DNA of 64,000 nt, from contig NZ_AYTB01000007.1 of the NCBI RefSeq assembly GCF_000505545.1, positions 124,001 through 188,000 on the forward strand, written 5' to 3'. How positions within the stretch are numbered: the first letter of the stretch is position 1; each line of letters starts with the position of its first letter. Made by a program: the position numbers and the translations under genes. Shown here in pieces: positions 36,930 to 46,388 of the stretch. The notes beneath the pieces were generated by a model that had not been told where the DNA came from, searched no databases, and worked only from the letters and a program-made list of their open reading frames with translations. This DNA is from Kurthia huakuii LAM0618 (GTDB taxonomy: Bacteria; Bacillota; Bacilli; Bacillales_A; Planococcaceae).

Positions 36930-38360
36930 ATGAAAAAAGTAGCCATTATTTTATTTGCATTGTTAGTGTTTGTAAATGGAATTATGTTGACATTTCAATA
37001 CCACGTCTACTCGGATAAAGTAGATGATGTGGCGCAATCATTCGATTATAGTCAGACGATTGATGTGACGTATCGCGGCAATAAATTAATCATCAAGCAC
37101 ACCTTTATGAATTTGCCAGAGTCGCCGGTGTCCATTTCATGGCCCAAGCATCATAATACCGGCAAAAAGTGCGTGAAAAATGCGGCGGGAGATGCTGTTG
37201 ATTGCGCGCGTTTAGATAAGACGATGACGCAATTTAAAAAGGGCACAGCGACGACGCAGCAACTACAATATACGATTCCGTTAGACAAAGGTATGACGTC
37301 TGGAAAGCTATTGACCGATATTTTTGCAACATTAAAACATGGTGTTGTAACGCAAACACAGCTTCATATTATTGATGAACAGCGTATCGGCGGTCAATGG
37401 TTTACAGGCTTGCCACACGTCGCAACAAAACAACTCGATTTAATTAATTATTCATATTTCAGCGGTGACGGGGCAGCGTATGAGCTGTACTGGCAAAGAA
37501 CACCGATGAAAAAAGCGTTTACGAGTGATGAGGTGACGATTTATGGTCGTGGCATCGTCAATGAAAAAATGCAAAAAGCACTCAGCAATACGGCGATGAA
37601 CAACTCGAATCATATCGATATTATTCAAACAAATCGCCTCCAAAATGGCTATCGTATTTTATTTGTGAAAGATATTCACGATAAGCGTTTAGCGGAGCGG
37701 ATTGCCGTCAATCAAGTGAAGCAAAATTATACATTCACCGGCACGTCTTGGTTGCCAGCGGTTGTGGCGTCGTTTTTAACGGGCGATAAATACGGTGACC
37801 AGAAAACGAAAGAAATGGTTACAACACTTGATGATTATATGACCGATGCCCAGCAGCAAGCCTGGAAAACAGGGCTTGAAAACTTAGAAGGACAAAAAAT
37901 TTCAACGGCGAAACTCGATCGATTACTAGGCAAAACATTGGATTCTGCGACAAGCTATTTCACGATGAATGCCAAAACTAAAAATGTAGCACCGTTGCTT
38001 TTTGAAGATAGTCGAACCATTTACGTGAATGAAATCGAACAAAAAGAGATGCAAGTTATTTTAAAAGATGGTCGCGTATTATATGCTACGGAGTCATTAT
38101 TTGATACACTAGGATATACGGCGAAAGAAGGTAGCAATGGCTATTATGTTAGCAATCAAACACAACGCTATCGCTTCCCGATGACGTCTGCATTTTATGT
38201 TTATAATAACAAGCGCTACGATATTGCCTCGCAACCATTTGAGGTTATTAGTGGCAATTATTATATCGAAGAAACGTGGTTATTACGCTTATTTGGTGCT
38301 GATATCCAAAAGGCCGATAAACGTATTGATATTACGATTTCCGATGACGCGCTGAAATAA
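36930..38360 (+). CDS. exported protein of unknown function
   Basis: Secreted or anchored protein of 476 aa. Residues 5-22 form a signal peptide or anchor (VAIILFALLVFVNGIML). The rest is hydrophilic with no cysteine-rich or enzyme motif that I recognise. The last 140 residues contain short beta-like repeats (IYVNEIEQKEMQVILKDGRVLYATESLFDTLGYTAKE...), reminiscent of copper-amine-oxidase N-terminal-like (stalk) domains that bind wall or extracellular polymers. It precedes rsmD by 15 bp and so lies in the same transcript. The weak ribosome site GGGGGA is 10 nt upstream of the ATG. Confidence 0.65.
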   Translation: MKKVAIILFALLVFVNGIMLTFQYHVYSDKVDDVAQSFDYSQTIDVTYRGNKLIIKHTFMNLPESPVSISWPKHHNTGKKCVKNAAGDAVDCARLDKTMTQFKKGTATTQQLQYTIPLDKGMTSGKLLTDIFATLKHGVVTQTQLHIIDEQRIGGQWFTGLPHVATKQLDLINYSYFSGDGAAYELYWQRTPMKKAFTSDEVTIYGRGIVNEKMQKALSNTAMNNSNHIDIIQTNRLQNGYRILFVKDIHDKRLAERIAVNQVKQNYTFTGTSWLPAVVASFLTGDKYGDQKTKEMVTTLDDYMTDAQQQAWKTGLENLEGQKISTAKLDRLLGKTLDSATSYFTMNAKTKNVAPLLFEDSRTIYVNEIEQKEMQVILKDGRVLYATESLFDTLGYTAKEGSNGYYVSNQTQRYRFPMTSAFYVYNNKRYDIASQPFEVISGNYYIEETWLLRLFGADIQKADKRIDITISDDALK

Positions 38361-38375
38361 TGAGGGATCAAATTT

Positions 38376-39429
<1,054 letters not shown>

Positions 39430-39433
39430 TTAC

Positions 39434-39469
39434 TAAAAAGGCTGTTGAGGTATTGTAACAGTCTTTTTT
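39434..39469 (+). terminator. terminator of coaD
   Basis: AAAAAGGCTGTT / AACAGTCTTTTT stem with one G-U pair and a 10-nt loop. Confidence 0.85.
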
Positions 39470-39543
39470 GTTGTGAAAAAAAGCAAAAAAGCGGTAACAT
39501 AATGACAGATTAGACGTCTACACGACAGAGAGGGGCCCAGCAG

Positions 39544-40596
39544 ATGAAGAAAAAACGTTTTTTCGCGTGGGTGGCAATAATTGCCATCGTAGCATTTGGT
39601 TTTATGTTTCCGTTAAATTATTACATTATGAAACCAGGGAATGCCTATGAGCTATCGGACTACGTAAAAGTTGAGGGTGGCGATGAGCCAGGCCCAGGTA
39701 AATTAAATATGATGACGATATCAATGGCCGTGGCAACACCATTTACGTACTTGTACGCAAAGCTAAATGATACACAAGAAATCATGACTGAAAAAGAAGT
39801 GCTTGGCGATAGCGAATCGAACAAAGACTATAATGAACGCCAACTACATTTAATGAGCGATTCACATTTTAATGCCAAATATGTGGCGTTTAAAGAAACT
39901 GGAAAAGAATACCGTGTGAAATACGATGGTATTTATGTTGCATCTATCGTTCCAACAGCGGCCGCAGATGGCATTTTAAAAGTCGGCGATGAAGTCATTA
40001 AAATCGATGGCAAAAAACTGCTTAAAAGTGGTGAATTATCCAATTACATTGCGAAAAAAGACAAGGGTGACACGGTTAAGTTAACATTTAAACGCCATGA
40101 CAAAACGATGACGAAAAAAGTTACACTAAAAGAAATTCCAGGTGCCGATGGTCGCGTTGGCGTAGGTATTTCATTTACCGATAGTAAGTCAATTACGACA
40201 ACACCAAAAGTGAAAATTGATTCAGAAAGTATTGGTGGCCCGTCTGCCGGCTTAATGTTTACGCTTGAAATTATTGACCAATTAACGTCAGGGGACTTAG
40301 CAAAAGGGCATGATATTGCAGGTACCGGCTCGATGAATGAAGATGGGACAGTTGGCCGTATTGGTGGTATTGATAAAAAGGTGATTGCTGCTGATAAAGC
40401 AGGCGCTGATATTTTCTTTGCACCAAATGATGATATTTCGGTTTATAAAAAAGTCGCGCCATCATTAAAAATTCAATCCAATTACGATGAGGCAACGGCT
40501 GAAGCGAAAAAAATTAATAGCGATATGAAAATCGTACCAGTAAAAACGGTCGATGATGCGCTTGATTATTTAAAAACGATGAAGAAAGCCAGTTAA
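39544..40596 (+). CDS. ylbL: YlbL, PDZ and Lon-like (S16) membrane protease
   Basis: Membrane-anchored serine protease of 350 aa. A single N-terminal membrane helix (residues 8-26), a PDZ domain around 130-215 (VASIVPTAAADGILKVGDEVIKIDG), and a C-terminal S16 domain. The catalytic Ser is in ESIGGPSAGLMFTLEI and the catalytic Lys in GGIDKKVIAADKAGADIFFAP. In B. subtilis YlbL helps recovery after DNA damage by removing the division inhibitor YneA. The sporulation gene ylbJ and the patatin gene ylbK, which precede it there, are absent here. Confidence 0.95.
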   Translation: MKKKRFFAWVAIIAIVAFGFMFPLNYYIMKPGNAYELSDYVKVEGGDEPGPGKLNMMTISMAVATPFTYLYAKLNDTQEIMTEKEVLGDSESNKDYNERQLHLMSDSHFNAKYVAFKETGKEYRVKYDGIYVASIVPTAAADGILKVGDEVIKIDGKKLLKSGELSNYIAKKDKGDTVKLTFKRHDKTMTKKVTLKEIPGADGRVGVGISFTDSKSITTTPKVKIDSESIGGPSAGLMFTLEIIDQLTSGDLAKGHDIAGTGSMNEDGTVGRIGGIDKKVIAADKAGADIFFAPNDDISVYKKVAPSLKIQSNYDEATAEAKKINSDMKIVPVKTVDDALDYLKTMKKAS

Positions 40597-40737
40597 AAAG
40601 AGGCTTTTACAAAACAGTTCATGTTCCTTTTTTAGCATTCGCCACAAAAAACCGGAACCGCGCCACCGCGCGATTCCGGTTTTTTTTATGCTCAGTCTGA
40701 GATGGTGTTTTTACACGTATATTCCAGCCTCTTTTTA
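40595..40737 (-). repeat. dispersed intergenic repeat, copy 2 (inverted)
   Basis: Reverse-orientation copy of the element at 7103-7243. Both termini read AAAAAGAGGCT pointing inward, so this copy shows an 11-bp perfect terminal inverted repeat. It fills the whole gap between the convergent genes ylbL and ylbM and touches both stop codons. The interior keeps the TACGTGTAA, TGAGCATAA and GGAACATGAACTGTTTTG blocks of copy 1. Confidence 0.85.
40646..40684. terminator. bidirectional terminator inside repeat copy 2
   Basis: AAAAACCGGAACCGCGC paired with GCGCGATTCCGGTTTTT, with flanking A and T runs. It serves ylbL and ylbM. Confidence 0.85.
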
Positions 40738-41913
40738 CATGCGAATAGGCGGACGTCTAAAATCTTCGCCGGGCGCTTGTTGTTGTGCGAGCATATATAA
40801 ATCAGTCGCTTTTATGTCATGTGCGAGCATCGCGTCATCAACGGCAGCGGCGCGGCTTACAAGCGGTAACGTAAAGTCTTTTTTATGCGCGGATAAATAG
40901 CGCTGACCAGCTTCGGTCATGCCGAGTAGACGAATGTAGCGCGGCATCTGCGCATCAGCAAGCTGTGCGTGCGTAAAACCGGTGTAAATATGCGTTAGCA
41001 TACGTTGCAAGCGCGTCCACGTATAGCGCTTCGATTTGATGCGCGCCATAAACGCGGCAAAGGTGTCGCTCGTGCGTGCTGCTTTTTGTAGTAAATATTC
41101 GATGCCTTCGGTCACTTCTGCATAGTGCGCTATTTCGGCCGGTGATAGGCGCAGTAGCATATAGCGTAGCGTCGGATAAAGCACGTTCCAATTCATAAGT
41201 GTCGCCTGTTGCAATAGTTCAAAATTTGATGCCGGCATATAGGCTTCGACATCCCTTAATGAACCGTCAAATACAGCTTCGCGAATACCGGTCGCACTTT
41301 GAATGGTCGTACCAGCTAAAATATGGTCGTGATAGTCGGTCGCAATGCGCGGAATAGTCACAGGCTGCATCTGCGTGTGCTGTTTAAAAATTTGTTCGAC
41401 ATAATGATAGCCTAAAATATTATTTGGTTGCGTTAAATCGGCAAAGTGTGTCGTTGTATGTTGTACGAGTTGTGTGTAGGCTATATTTAGTGCTTTAGGA
41501 TAGCTGAGACCACTTTTAACTGCTTGTTGTACATTTTTCTGGAAAGTCTCATTGTCGTGCTCTATCGCGTTGTAAGTAGCTAAAAACGGCTCTATATGGC
41601 CTTGCTCACTGCCGAACGCAACAGCGCGACAGTTCATCGCTGCTAAAATGGCAATGCCGCCTTTTGCAAAATCAACAGCAGGTGCGGTTGCAAAAGCATA
41701 AGGCAATTCAACGATGATATCGGCGCCATTTTTCAGCGCCATTTCTGCGCGGAGCCACTTATTTGCGAAGCTTGGTTCACCGCGCTGTAAAAAGTGTCCG
41801 CTCATGACCGCAATTACGACATCTGCATCTGTTAAATTGCGCGATTGTTTGATATGATGTAAATGTCCATTATGGAAAGGGTTGTATTCAACAATTATAC
41901 CTGTTGCATTCAT
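40735..41913 (-). CDS. tmcAL: tRNA(Met) cytidine acetate ligase TmcAL (YlbM)
   Basis: Protein of 392 aa that makes N4-acetylcytidine at the wobble position of elongator tRNA(Met) from acetate and ATP. The nucleotidyltransferase-type N-terminus GIIVEYNPFHNGHLHHIKQSR (HxGH motif) and MSGHFLQRGEPSFANKWLRAEMAL are diagnostic of YlbM/TmcAL. The C-terminal part is helical and binds tRNA. It is transcribed on the minus strand between ylbL and ylbN, the normal place and orientation. Its stop codon lies within the end of repeat copy 2. Confidence 0.94.
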   Translation of the reverse strand: MNATGIIVEYNPFHNGHLHHIKQSRNLTDADVVIAVMSGHFLQRGEPSFANKWLRAEMALKNGADIIVELPYAFATAPAVDFAKGGIAILAAMNCRAVAFGSEQGHIEPFLATYNAIEHDNETFQKNVQQAVKSGLSYPKALNIAYTQLVQHTTTHFADLTQPNNILGYHYVEQIFKQHTQMQPVTIPRIATDYHDHILAGTTIQSATGIREAVFDGSLRDVEAYMPASNFELLQQATLMNWNVLYPTLRYMLLRLSPAEIAHYAEVTEGIEYLLQKAARTSDTFAAFMARIKSKRYTWTRLQRMLTHIYTGFTHAQLADAQMPRYIRLLGMTEAGQRYLSAHKKDFTLPLVSRAAAVDDAMLAHDIKATDLYMLAQQQAPGEDFRRPPIRM

Positions 41914-42042
41914 AGAATCACTCCGTTTATACTAACTATTAATGATTATAAGCCGACTTTGCGAGTAGTGACAAGAAAATATCTTGACATCTATTTATTC
42001 ACATTATATAATCAATTTTGTTGTCTTGAGGTGATAATATAT

Positions 42043-42573
42043 ATGAAATGGGCAATCCCACAATTATCGAAATATCGCCAAAGCGGGATGCCAGTGAACG
42101 CTGACGTTCAACTGGATAGCGTAATGGAACGCAATAGCGACATCCGCGCAATTGCTCCTGTACATGTCGAAGGTTTAGCGACGTTCGGCTCGGAGCAAAT
42201 GAATTGTCATTTTCGCGTGACGACGACGATTACACTCCCTTGTGCGCGCACGTGGGAAGACGTCATCTACCCAATCGACATCGACATGGTGGAAGTTTTC
42301 CGCTGGGGAGATATGGCTGGGCACGATGAAAAAGATAATATCCACCCTGTAACGGGCGATACAATCAATGTCGACCCCGTATTGGAAGAACTAATTTTAT
42401 TAGAGATTCCGATGCAAGTGTATAAGGAAGATGCGCAAATCATGAATTCGAAAAACGATCATTGGTCTGTTATGTCGGAGGAAGATTTGACTCGTCAGAA
42501 ACAAAATGACGAACAAAAAGTAGATCCAAGACTAGCTGATTTAGCTAAGTTTTTTGATCAAACAGATGAATAA
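42043..42573 (+). CDS. ylbN: YlbN, YceD family (DUF177)
   Basis: Soluble protein of 176 aa beginning [18 protein letters not shown], with the family motif [21 protein letters not shown]-like [20 protein letters not shown] and the acidic [16 protein letters not shown]-type [16 protein letters not shown] region near 110-125. YceD proteins are almost always followed by rpmF, as here (23 bp). In E. coli YceD has been linked to 23S rRNA processing. Start ATG 42043 has GAGGTGAT upstream. The open frame upstream of it overlaps tmcAL and is not coding. Confidence 0.93.
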   Translation: MKWAIPQLSKYRQSGMPVNADVQLDSVMERNSDIRAIAPVHVEGLATFGSEQMNCHFRVTTTITLPCARTWEDVIYPIDIDMVEVFRWGDMAGHDEKDNIHPVTGDTINVDPVLEELILLEIPMQVYKEDAQIMNSKNDHWSVMSEEDLTRQKQNDEQKVDPRLADLAKFFDQTDE

Positions 42574-42596
42574 GAATCTGTAAGGAGGTGCCATTC

Positions 42597-42770
42597 ATGG
42601 CTGTACCATTTAGAAGAACTTCTAAAACTGCGAAACGTCAACGTCGTACGCACATTAAATTATCTGTACCTGGTATGGTAGCTTGCCCTAACTGTGGCGA
42701 ACTAAAACTAGCTCACCACGTATGTAAAGCTTGTGGTTCATACAAAGGTAAAGAAGTTATCAGCAAATAA
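42597..42770 (+). CDS. rpmF: 50S ribosomal protein L32, zinc-binding form
   Basis: Ribosomal protein of 57 aa: [19 protein letters not shown], then a zinc ribbon with two CxxC pairs (CPNC and CKAC). The zinc-binding form implies no shortage-replacement type at this locus. A near-perfect AAGGAGGTG lies 6 nt upstream. It forms an operon with ylbN and ends at a terminator. Confidence 0.97.
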   Translation: MAVPFRRTSKTAKRQRRTHIKLSVPGMVACPNCGELKLAHHVCKACGSYKGKEVISK

Positions 42771-42791
42771 TTTCAGTTTCTAACTGAGAGA

Positions 42792-42829
42792 GACCGCTAG
42801 AGAGACCATGGCTCTTTGGCGGCCTTTTT
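42792..42829 (+). terminator. terminator of rpmF
   Basis: Imperfect hairpin with outer GACCGC / GCGGCC-type pairing and inner GAGAG/CTCTT around ACCATGG, followed by five T. Confidence 0.7.
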
Positions 42830-42886
42830 AATATCGGGTGTCTAACTCGGTAGCTCCATGGAAAAAAACTATGTTTCACACACACG

Positions 42887-42930
42887 AAAAGAGCGCGGTG
42901 TCCGATTATTCGGCATCGCGTTCTTTTTTT
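42887..42930 (+). terminator. second terminator-like hairpin between rpmF and the crotonase gene
   Basis: AAAAGAGCGCGGTGTCCGA paired with TTCGGCATCGCGTTCTTTT via several G-U pairs, loop around TTA, then a T run. It could back up the rpmF terminator or end a short RNA from the 55-bp interval before it. The sequence up to 43024 also holds a promoter candidate, TTGCCA (42955-42960), 18 bp, TATCAT (42979-42984). Confidence 0.6.
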
Positions 42931-43024
42931 ATAAGACGTAAAAATTTTCCACTATTGCCAACTTTCTTAAAACATTGCTATCATAAATTTATGTTTCCGA
43001 AAAAATAAACAAAGGATGATGAAC

Positions 43025-43795
43025 ATGACAAAGGGGTATTTTTTTGAAGAGGTAGATGGCGTTTTAACGTTTACGATTGATCGTCCAGAACGTCGCAATG
43101 CGATTAACGGTGATGTAATGGAGGGCTTCCGTGAGGTTATTGATTATGTACATGCACATGACACCGTGCGTTTTTTAGTCATTACAGGCGCTGGAGACCG
43201 CGCGTTTTGCTCTGGTGGGGATTTATCAGAGTTTCATGCGTTAACGACCGCAGAACAAGCGTCAAGCATGTTGTCGAAGATGGCAGAGCTGTTATATGAA
43301 TGGGCGACGCTACCGGTGCCGACGATTGCATTAATTAATGGTACGGCAGTAGGCGGTGGTTGCGAAATCGCGACAGCATGTGATTTCCGTCTTGTTTCAT
43401 CGAATGCAAAATGCGGCTTTATCCAAGGAACACTGGCGATTACGACGGGTTGGGGTGGCGGTACGTACTTGTTTGAACGGGGCTTACGTCACGACCGCGC
43501 GTTAAAAATGCTCGTTGATGCGACGGTGTATCCGGCGCGTGAACTTTATGATATCGGTTGGGCAATGCGCGTCTTTGATGGCCGTCCGGAAGATGCGTTG
43601 TCGGTATTTATCGAGGACATGCGTAAAGTAGAGCCGGGTGTTCATAAAGCATATAAAGAGATGGAAATTCGCAAATGGAAAAATGCGAAGCTATATGAGC
43701 GCATTAAAGAAGAAGTTGCTACGTGTTCTGTACTGTGGGAACAAGAACCGCACTTAGCAGCGGTCGATCGTTTCTTATCAAAAAATAAAAAATAA
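43025..43795 (+). CDS. enoyl-CoA hydratase/isomerase family protein with replaced catalytic glutamates
   Basis: Crotonase-fold protein of 256 aa. The CoA and oxyanion-hole elements RPERRNAI, FCSGGDLSEF and NGTAVGGGCEIATACDFRL are intact. The two Glu residues that perform hydration are not found where expected: PE of the usual FGxPE motif is IQ (Gln134) and the AxEM Glu is Lys161 (RALKML). The WGGGTYLFERGLRHDRALKML stretch is split between motifs and recalls decarboxylase-type crotonases such as ethylmalonyl-CoA decarboxylase. So a hydratase function is doubtful, and a decarboxylase or other acyl-CoA role is possible. ATG 43025 lies 8 nt after AAAGGA. Single gene with its own promoter and terminator. 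Confidence 0.78.
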   Translation: MTKGYFFEEVDGVLTFTIDRPERRNAINGDVMEGFREVIDYVHAHDTVRFLVITGAGDRAFCSGGDLSEFHALTTAEQASSMLSKMAELLYEWATLPVPTIALINGTAVGGGCEIATACDFRLVSSNAKCGFIQGTLAITTGWGGGTYLFERGLRHDRALKMLVDATVYPARELYDIGWAMRVFDGRPEDALSVFIEDMRKVEPGVHKAYKEMEIRKWKNAKLYERIKEEVATCSVLWEQEPHLAAVDRFLSKNKK

Positions 43796-43813
43796 TGTTC
43801 CTGATGATAAACG

Positions 43814-43854
43814 AAGACTGCTCGCTAGCATTTGCGCGTAGTCTTTGTTTTTTT
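43814..43854 (+). terminator. terminator of the crotonase-family gene
   Basis: AAGACT..CGC / GCG..AGTCTT stem with a small internal loop, followed by a long T-rich run. Confidence 0.7.
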
Positions 43855-43940
43855 TGTTTGGCCATGCTAGAATTCGATTTGCATTTTTAGTTCAAACATT
43901 ATTATACTTGCATAAGGTAAAACGAACGGAGGTGGATGGA

Positions 43941-44306
43941 ATGAGCATCGTAGCAACCATTTTTGAATTATGTGCGCAATTTCCGTGGGTGATTTTTATT
44001 CTTGTCATGCTCGTGATGAAGCTTGTTAAAAAAGGACATCGTGCATTTGGTGCGGCAGCGGATATGACGACGTTTTTGTTGCTTTTTTCCATACCGCAGC
44101 TCGCAAAGCAATTTTTCGACGTCGATTTAGGCGTACTAACATGGATTGTCGCGCTCATTTTATTAATGATTATGACGACCATTGAATGGCGCACGAAAGA
44201 AGAATTGAAATTTTCCGGCGTATTAAAGCGCACGTGGCGCATCGTCTTTTTATTATATAGCTTGATTTACATTGTGCTATGGGGAGTTCAGTTATTTAAG
44301 CCGTAA
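43941..44306 (+). CDS. DUF3397 membrane protein
   Basis: Hydrophobic protein of 121 aa with four predicted membrane helices (about residues 6-26, 38-58, 62-82 and 98-117). It begins MSIVATIFELCAQFPWVIF and has the cytoplasmic loop EWRTKEELKFSGVLKRTWR. It fits DUF3397, a Bacillales family commonly found just upstream of bshC and the dcw cluster. The function is unknown. ATG 43941 has GGAGGTGG upstream. The gap to bshC is 80 bp. Confidence 0.82.
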   Translation: MSIVATIFELCAQFPWVIFILVMLVMKLVKKGHRAFGAAADMTTFLLLFSIPQLAKQFFDVDLGVLTWIVALILLMIMTTIEWRTKEELKFSGVLKRTWRIVFLLYSLIYIVLWGVQLFKP

Positions 44307-44386
44307 GCACATTTATATATTTCACAAACGAGGAAATGATATACTGCTACTATGCGTGAAACATTCGAAGAGGAGTAAGATTGACT

Positions 44387-45985
44387 ATGAGATTGGAACA
44401 AGTTGAGTTAAAGGCAGCGAACCCTTTATTAAATAGCTATCAACAGCAAGGGGAGTTAGTGTCCTTTTTTCATTATGAACAAACACAACAAGCGTTTGAG
44501 CAACGTCTTAACGATTTAAAACAACATCCGGTACGCCGCGAACAGCTATCAAACATTATTCGCGACTTTATGGCACCATATGGCTTATCACAAAAAGATG
44601 AGCAGCATTTAGCAGAGCTAGCAAAAAATGCCGTAGCCGTTGTTGGTGGACAGCAAGCAGGTCTATTAACAGGACCGCTTTATTCTGTACATAAAGCGAT
44701 TACGGTCATCGCATTAGCGAATGAACAGCGTCAAAAATTAGCTGTACCCGTTGTACCGGTATTTTGGATTGCCGGTGAAGACCATGACATCGATGAAATC
44801 AACCATACGTTTACGAGCGAGTTACAGAAAGTGACGTTTGGCGAAAAAACGAAACATAAAAAACAAGCATCGTATACCGCGCTTGACCGCGTCGCATTAG
44901 CTGCATGGGTAACAGACATTTTTACGTCATTTGGCGAAACGGCTTATACGAAAGAGTTATTAGCAGGTGTATTAGCTGAAGTGGAGCGCGCGACAACGTT
45001 TACCGATTTCTTTGTGCGCTTAATGCATGGCTTATTTAAAGAGCATGGCTTATTGATGATCGATGCGGCAGACGAAAAGTTACGTTTGTATGAAGCACCT
45101 TATTTTGAGGCATTAATCGATCATGCAGCGGAAATTGCCAACGTCGTGACCGCACGCGAAACACATTTAGTCGAGCTAGGCTATGCAATGCCAATTGGCG
45201 CGACTGAGGATGCGGCAAATTTATTTTATACAGAAGACGGTGCACGTTACTTATTAGTGCATAAAGACGGTAAATTTTTAAATCATGCGGCAAATGTTCA
45301 TTTCACAATTGAAGAAATGAAAGCAGAGGCGCGAGCCGGTCACTTGAGTAATAACGTCGTGACGCGTCCGATGATGCAAGATATGGTATTCCCGGTATTG
45401 TCATTTGTTGGCGGTCCTGGTGAACTCGCTTATTGGTCAACGCTAAAAGAAGGCTTTGAAGTGTTGGGTATGAAAGTGCCGGTATTTACACCGCGCTTAA
45501 ACATTACGATGGTAACATCGCATACGCAAGCGTTGCTTGATGGCTTGCAGTTGACGGTAAAAGAAGCGTTAGAAGGCAAAGTCGATGACCTGCGCGAGGC
45601 GTTTAAAGCACAAGTGTATGACAAGGAAGCGCAGCAAACGCTTGAAACGACAAAACGTCTAATTGAACAACAATATGCGGAATTACATGAACATTTAATT
45701 GCGCATGATTTACACGTCAATGCGCTTGTCGATAAAAATTTAAATTTCCATAAATCGCAGCTTGATTTTATGATGCGTAAAATTGAACAAGAAGTATTGA
45801 CGAAACATGAGGTGGCGATGCGCCGTTTTGGTGATGTTGAACGTGATTTATTACCGCTTGGCAGCTTCCAAGAGCGCACGTATACGCCATATCCTTACTT
45901 GAATAATTACGGTATGACATTGATTGACGATTTAGTAGCGTTGCCATATATACTTGATGGCCGCCATCAAATTGTTTATTTATAA
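44387..45985 (+). CDS. bshC: putative cysteine ligase BshC (bacillithiol synthesis)
   Basis: Last enzyme of bacillithiol synthesis, 532 aa, which joins cysteine to glucosaminyl-malate. Features of the family: GGQQAGLLTGPLYSVHKAIT with a Rossmann-like nucleotide fold, PVFWIAGEDHDIDEINH, FVGGPGELAYWSTLKEGFEVLG, and a long coiled-coil region at about 380-470 (EAQQTLETTKRLIEQQYAELHEHL). The C-terminal RTYTPYPYLNNYGMTLIDDL is typical. The start is taken at ATG 44387. A TTG at 44381 is closer to AGGAG, and either is possible. It lies upstream of the division cluster, the usual place of YllA. Confidence 0.94.
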   Translation: MRLEQVELKAANPLLNSYQQQGELVSFFHYEQTQQAFEQRLNDLKQHPVRREQLSNIIRDFMAPYGLSQKDEQHLAELAKNAVAVVGGQQAGLLTGPLYSVHKAITVIALANEQRQKLAVPVVPVFWIAGEDHDIDEINHTFTSELQKVTFGEKTKHKKQASYTALDRVALAAWVTDIFTSFGETAYTKELLAGVLAEVERATTFTDFFVRLMHGLFKEHGLLMIDAADEKLRLYEAPYFEALIDHAAEIANVVTARETHLVELGYAMPIGATEDAANLFYTEDGARYLLVHKDGKFLNHAANVHFTIEEMKAEARAGHLSNNVVTRPMMQDMVFPVLSFVGGPGELAYWSTLKEGFEVLGMKVPVFTPRLNITMVTSHTQALLDGLQLTVKEALEGKVDDLREAFKAQVYDKEAQQTLETTKRLIEQQYAELHEHLIAHDLHVNALVDKNLNFHKSQLDFMMRKIEQEVLTKHEVAMRRFGDVERDLLPLGSFQERTYTPYPYLNNYGMTLIDDLVALPYILDGRHQIVYL

Positions 45986-45988
45986 TAT

Positions 45989-46017
45989 AAAAAAGATGTC
46001 TGAGAAGGCATCTTTTT
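45989..46017 (+). terminator. terminator of bshC
   Basis: AAAAAAGATG / CATCTTTTTT stem with a short loop. Confidence 0.88.
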
Positions 46018-46388
46018 TGTGTTTTCGGCGTCCTATAAATCATAAAAGTAGTAGAAACAATTACTTTTTTAGTGACTGACTGTGAAAATTGTTATATTTG
46101 AAGAATTTGCTAGGGAATAAATGCTTATTTTTTTGGCGTTTTGGACAATTATACAGGATTTTGTAGAGTAAAAACGGTGAATGTGGTACATTTACTGTAT
46201 AAAGTGGGATAGTTTATAGGGTTAACGGTATATTTTTTAACAATAACTTTTGAAAAGAAGATTATTAGGGAATAAACGTTCATGTATACGCTGCCACTTC
46301 CTGTTATACGCGTTTACTTTTTCAGTACGTGCGGTACTAGCTTAGTAAATGCGTATAACAAAGATATTTTGACTTTGGAGGACTTAAG
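46018..46388 (+). promoter_or_regulatory. rsmH leader region with large hairpin; mraZ is absent
   Basis: This stretch of about 370 bp takes the place where mraZ normally precedes rsmH, and no mraZ-like frame is present. It holds an 11-nt direct repeat TAGGGAATAAA (46111-46121 and 46266-46276) in a longer degenerate context. It also holds a two-tier hairpin: GTTATACGCGTTTAC (46303-46317) pairs with GTAAATGCGTATAAC (46345-46359), and inside it AGTAC pairs with GTACT (46324-46328 and 46334-46338). The hairpin ends 29 nt before the rsmH start and has no T run, so it is not a terminator. No convincing sigma-A promoter was found; TTGGAC...TAGAGT at 46141-46169 is the best guess. Confidence 0.55.

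Noticed and set aside
41863-42042. N-terminal extension of ylbN upstream of 42043
   Set aside because: It overlaps tmcAL on the other strand, has no ribosome site, and known YlbN proteins begin at [11 protein letters not shown].
42830-42886. Short RNA gene between the two hairpins after rpmF
   Set aside because: Only 55 bp without a recognisable promoter. A double terminator explains it more simply.
46206-46222. MraZ-box-like TGGGA/AGGGT words upstream of rsmH
   Set aside because: MraZ boxes need TGGG words in a regular 10-bp period. These are 13 bp apart, and no mraZ gene is present.
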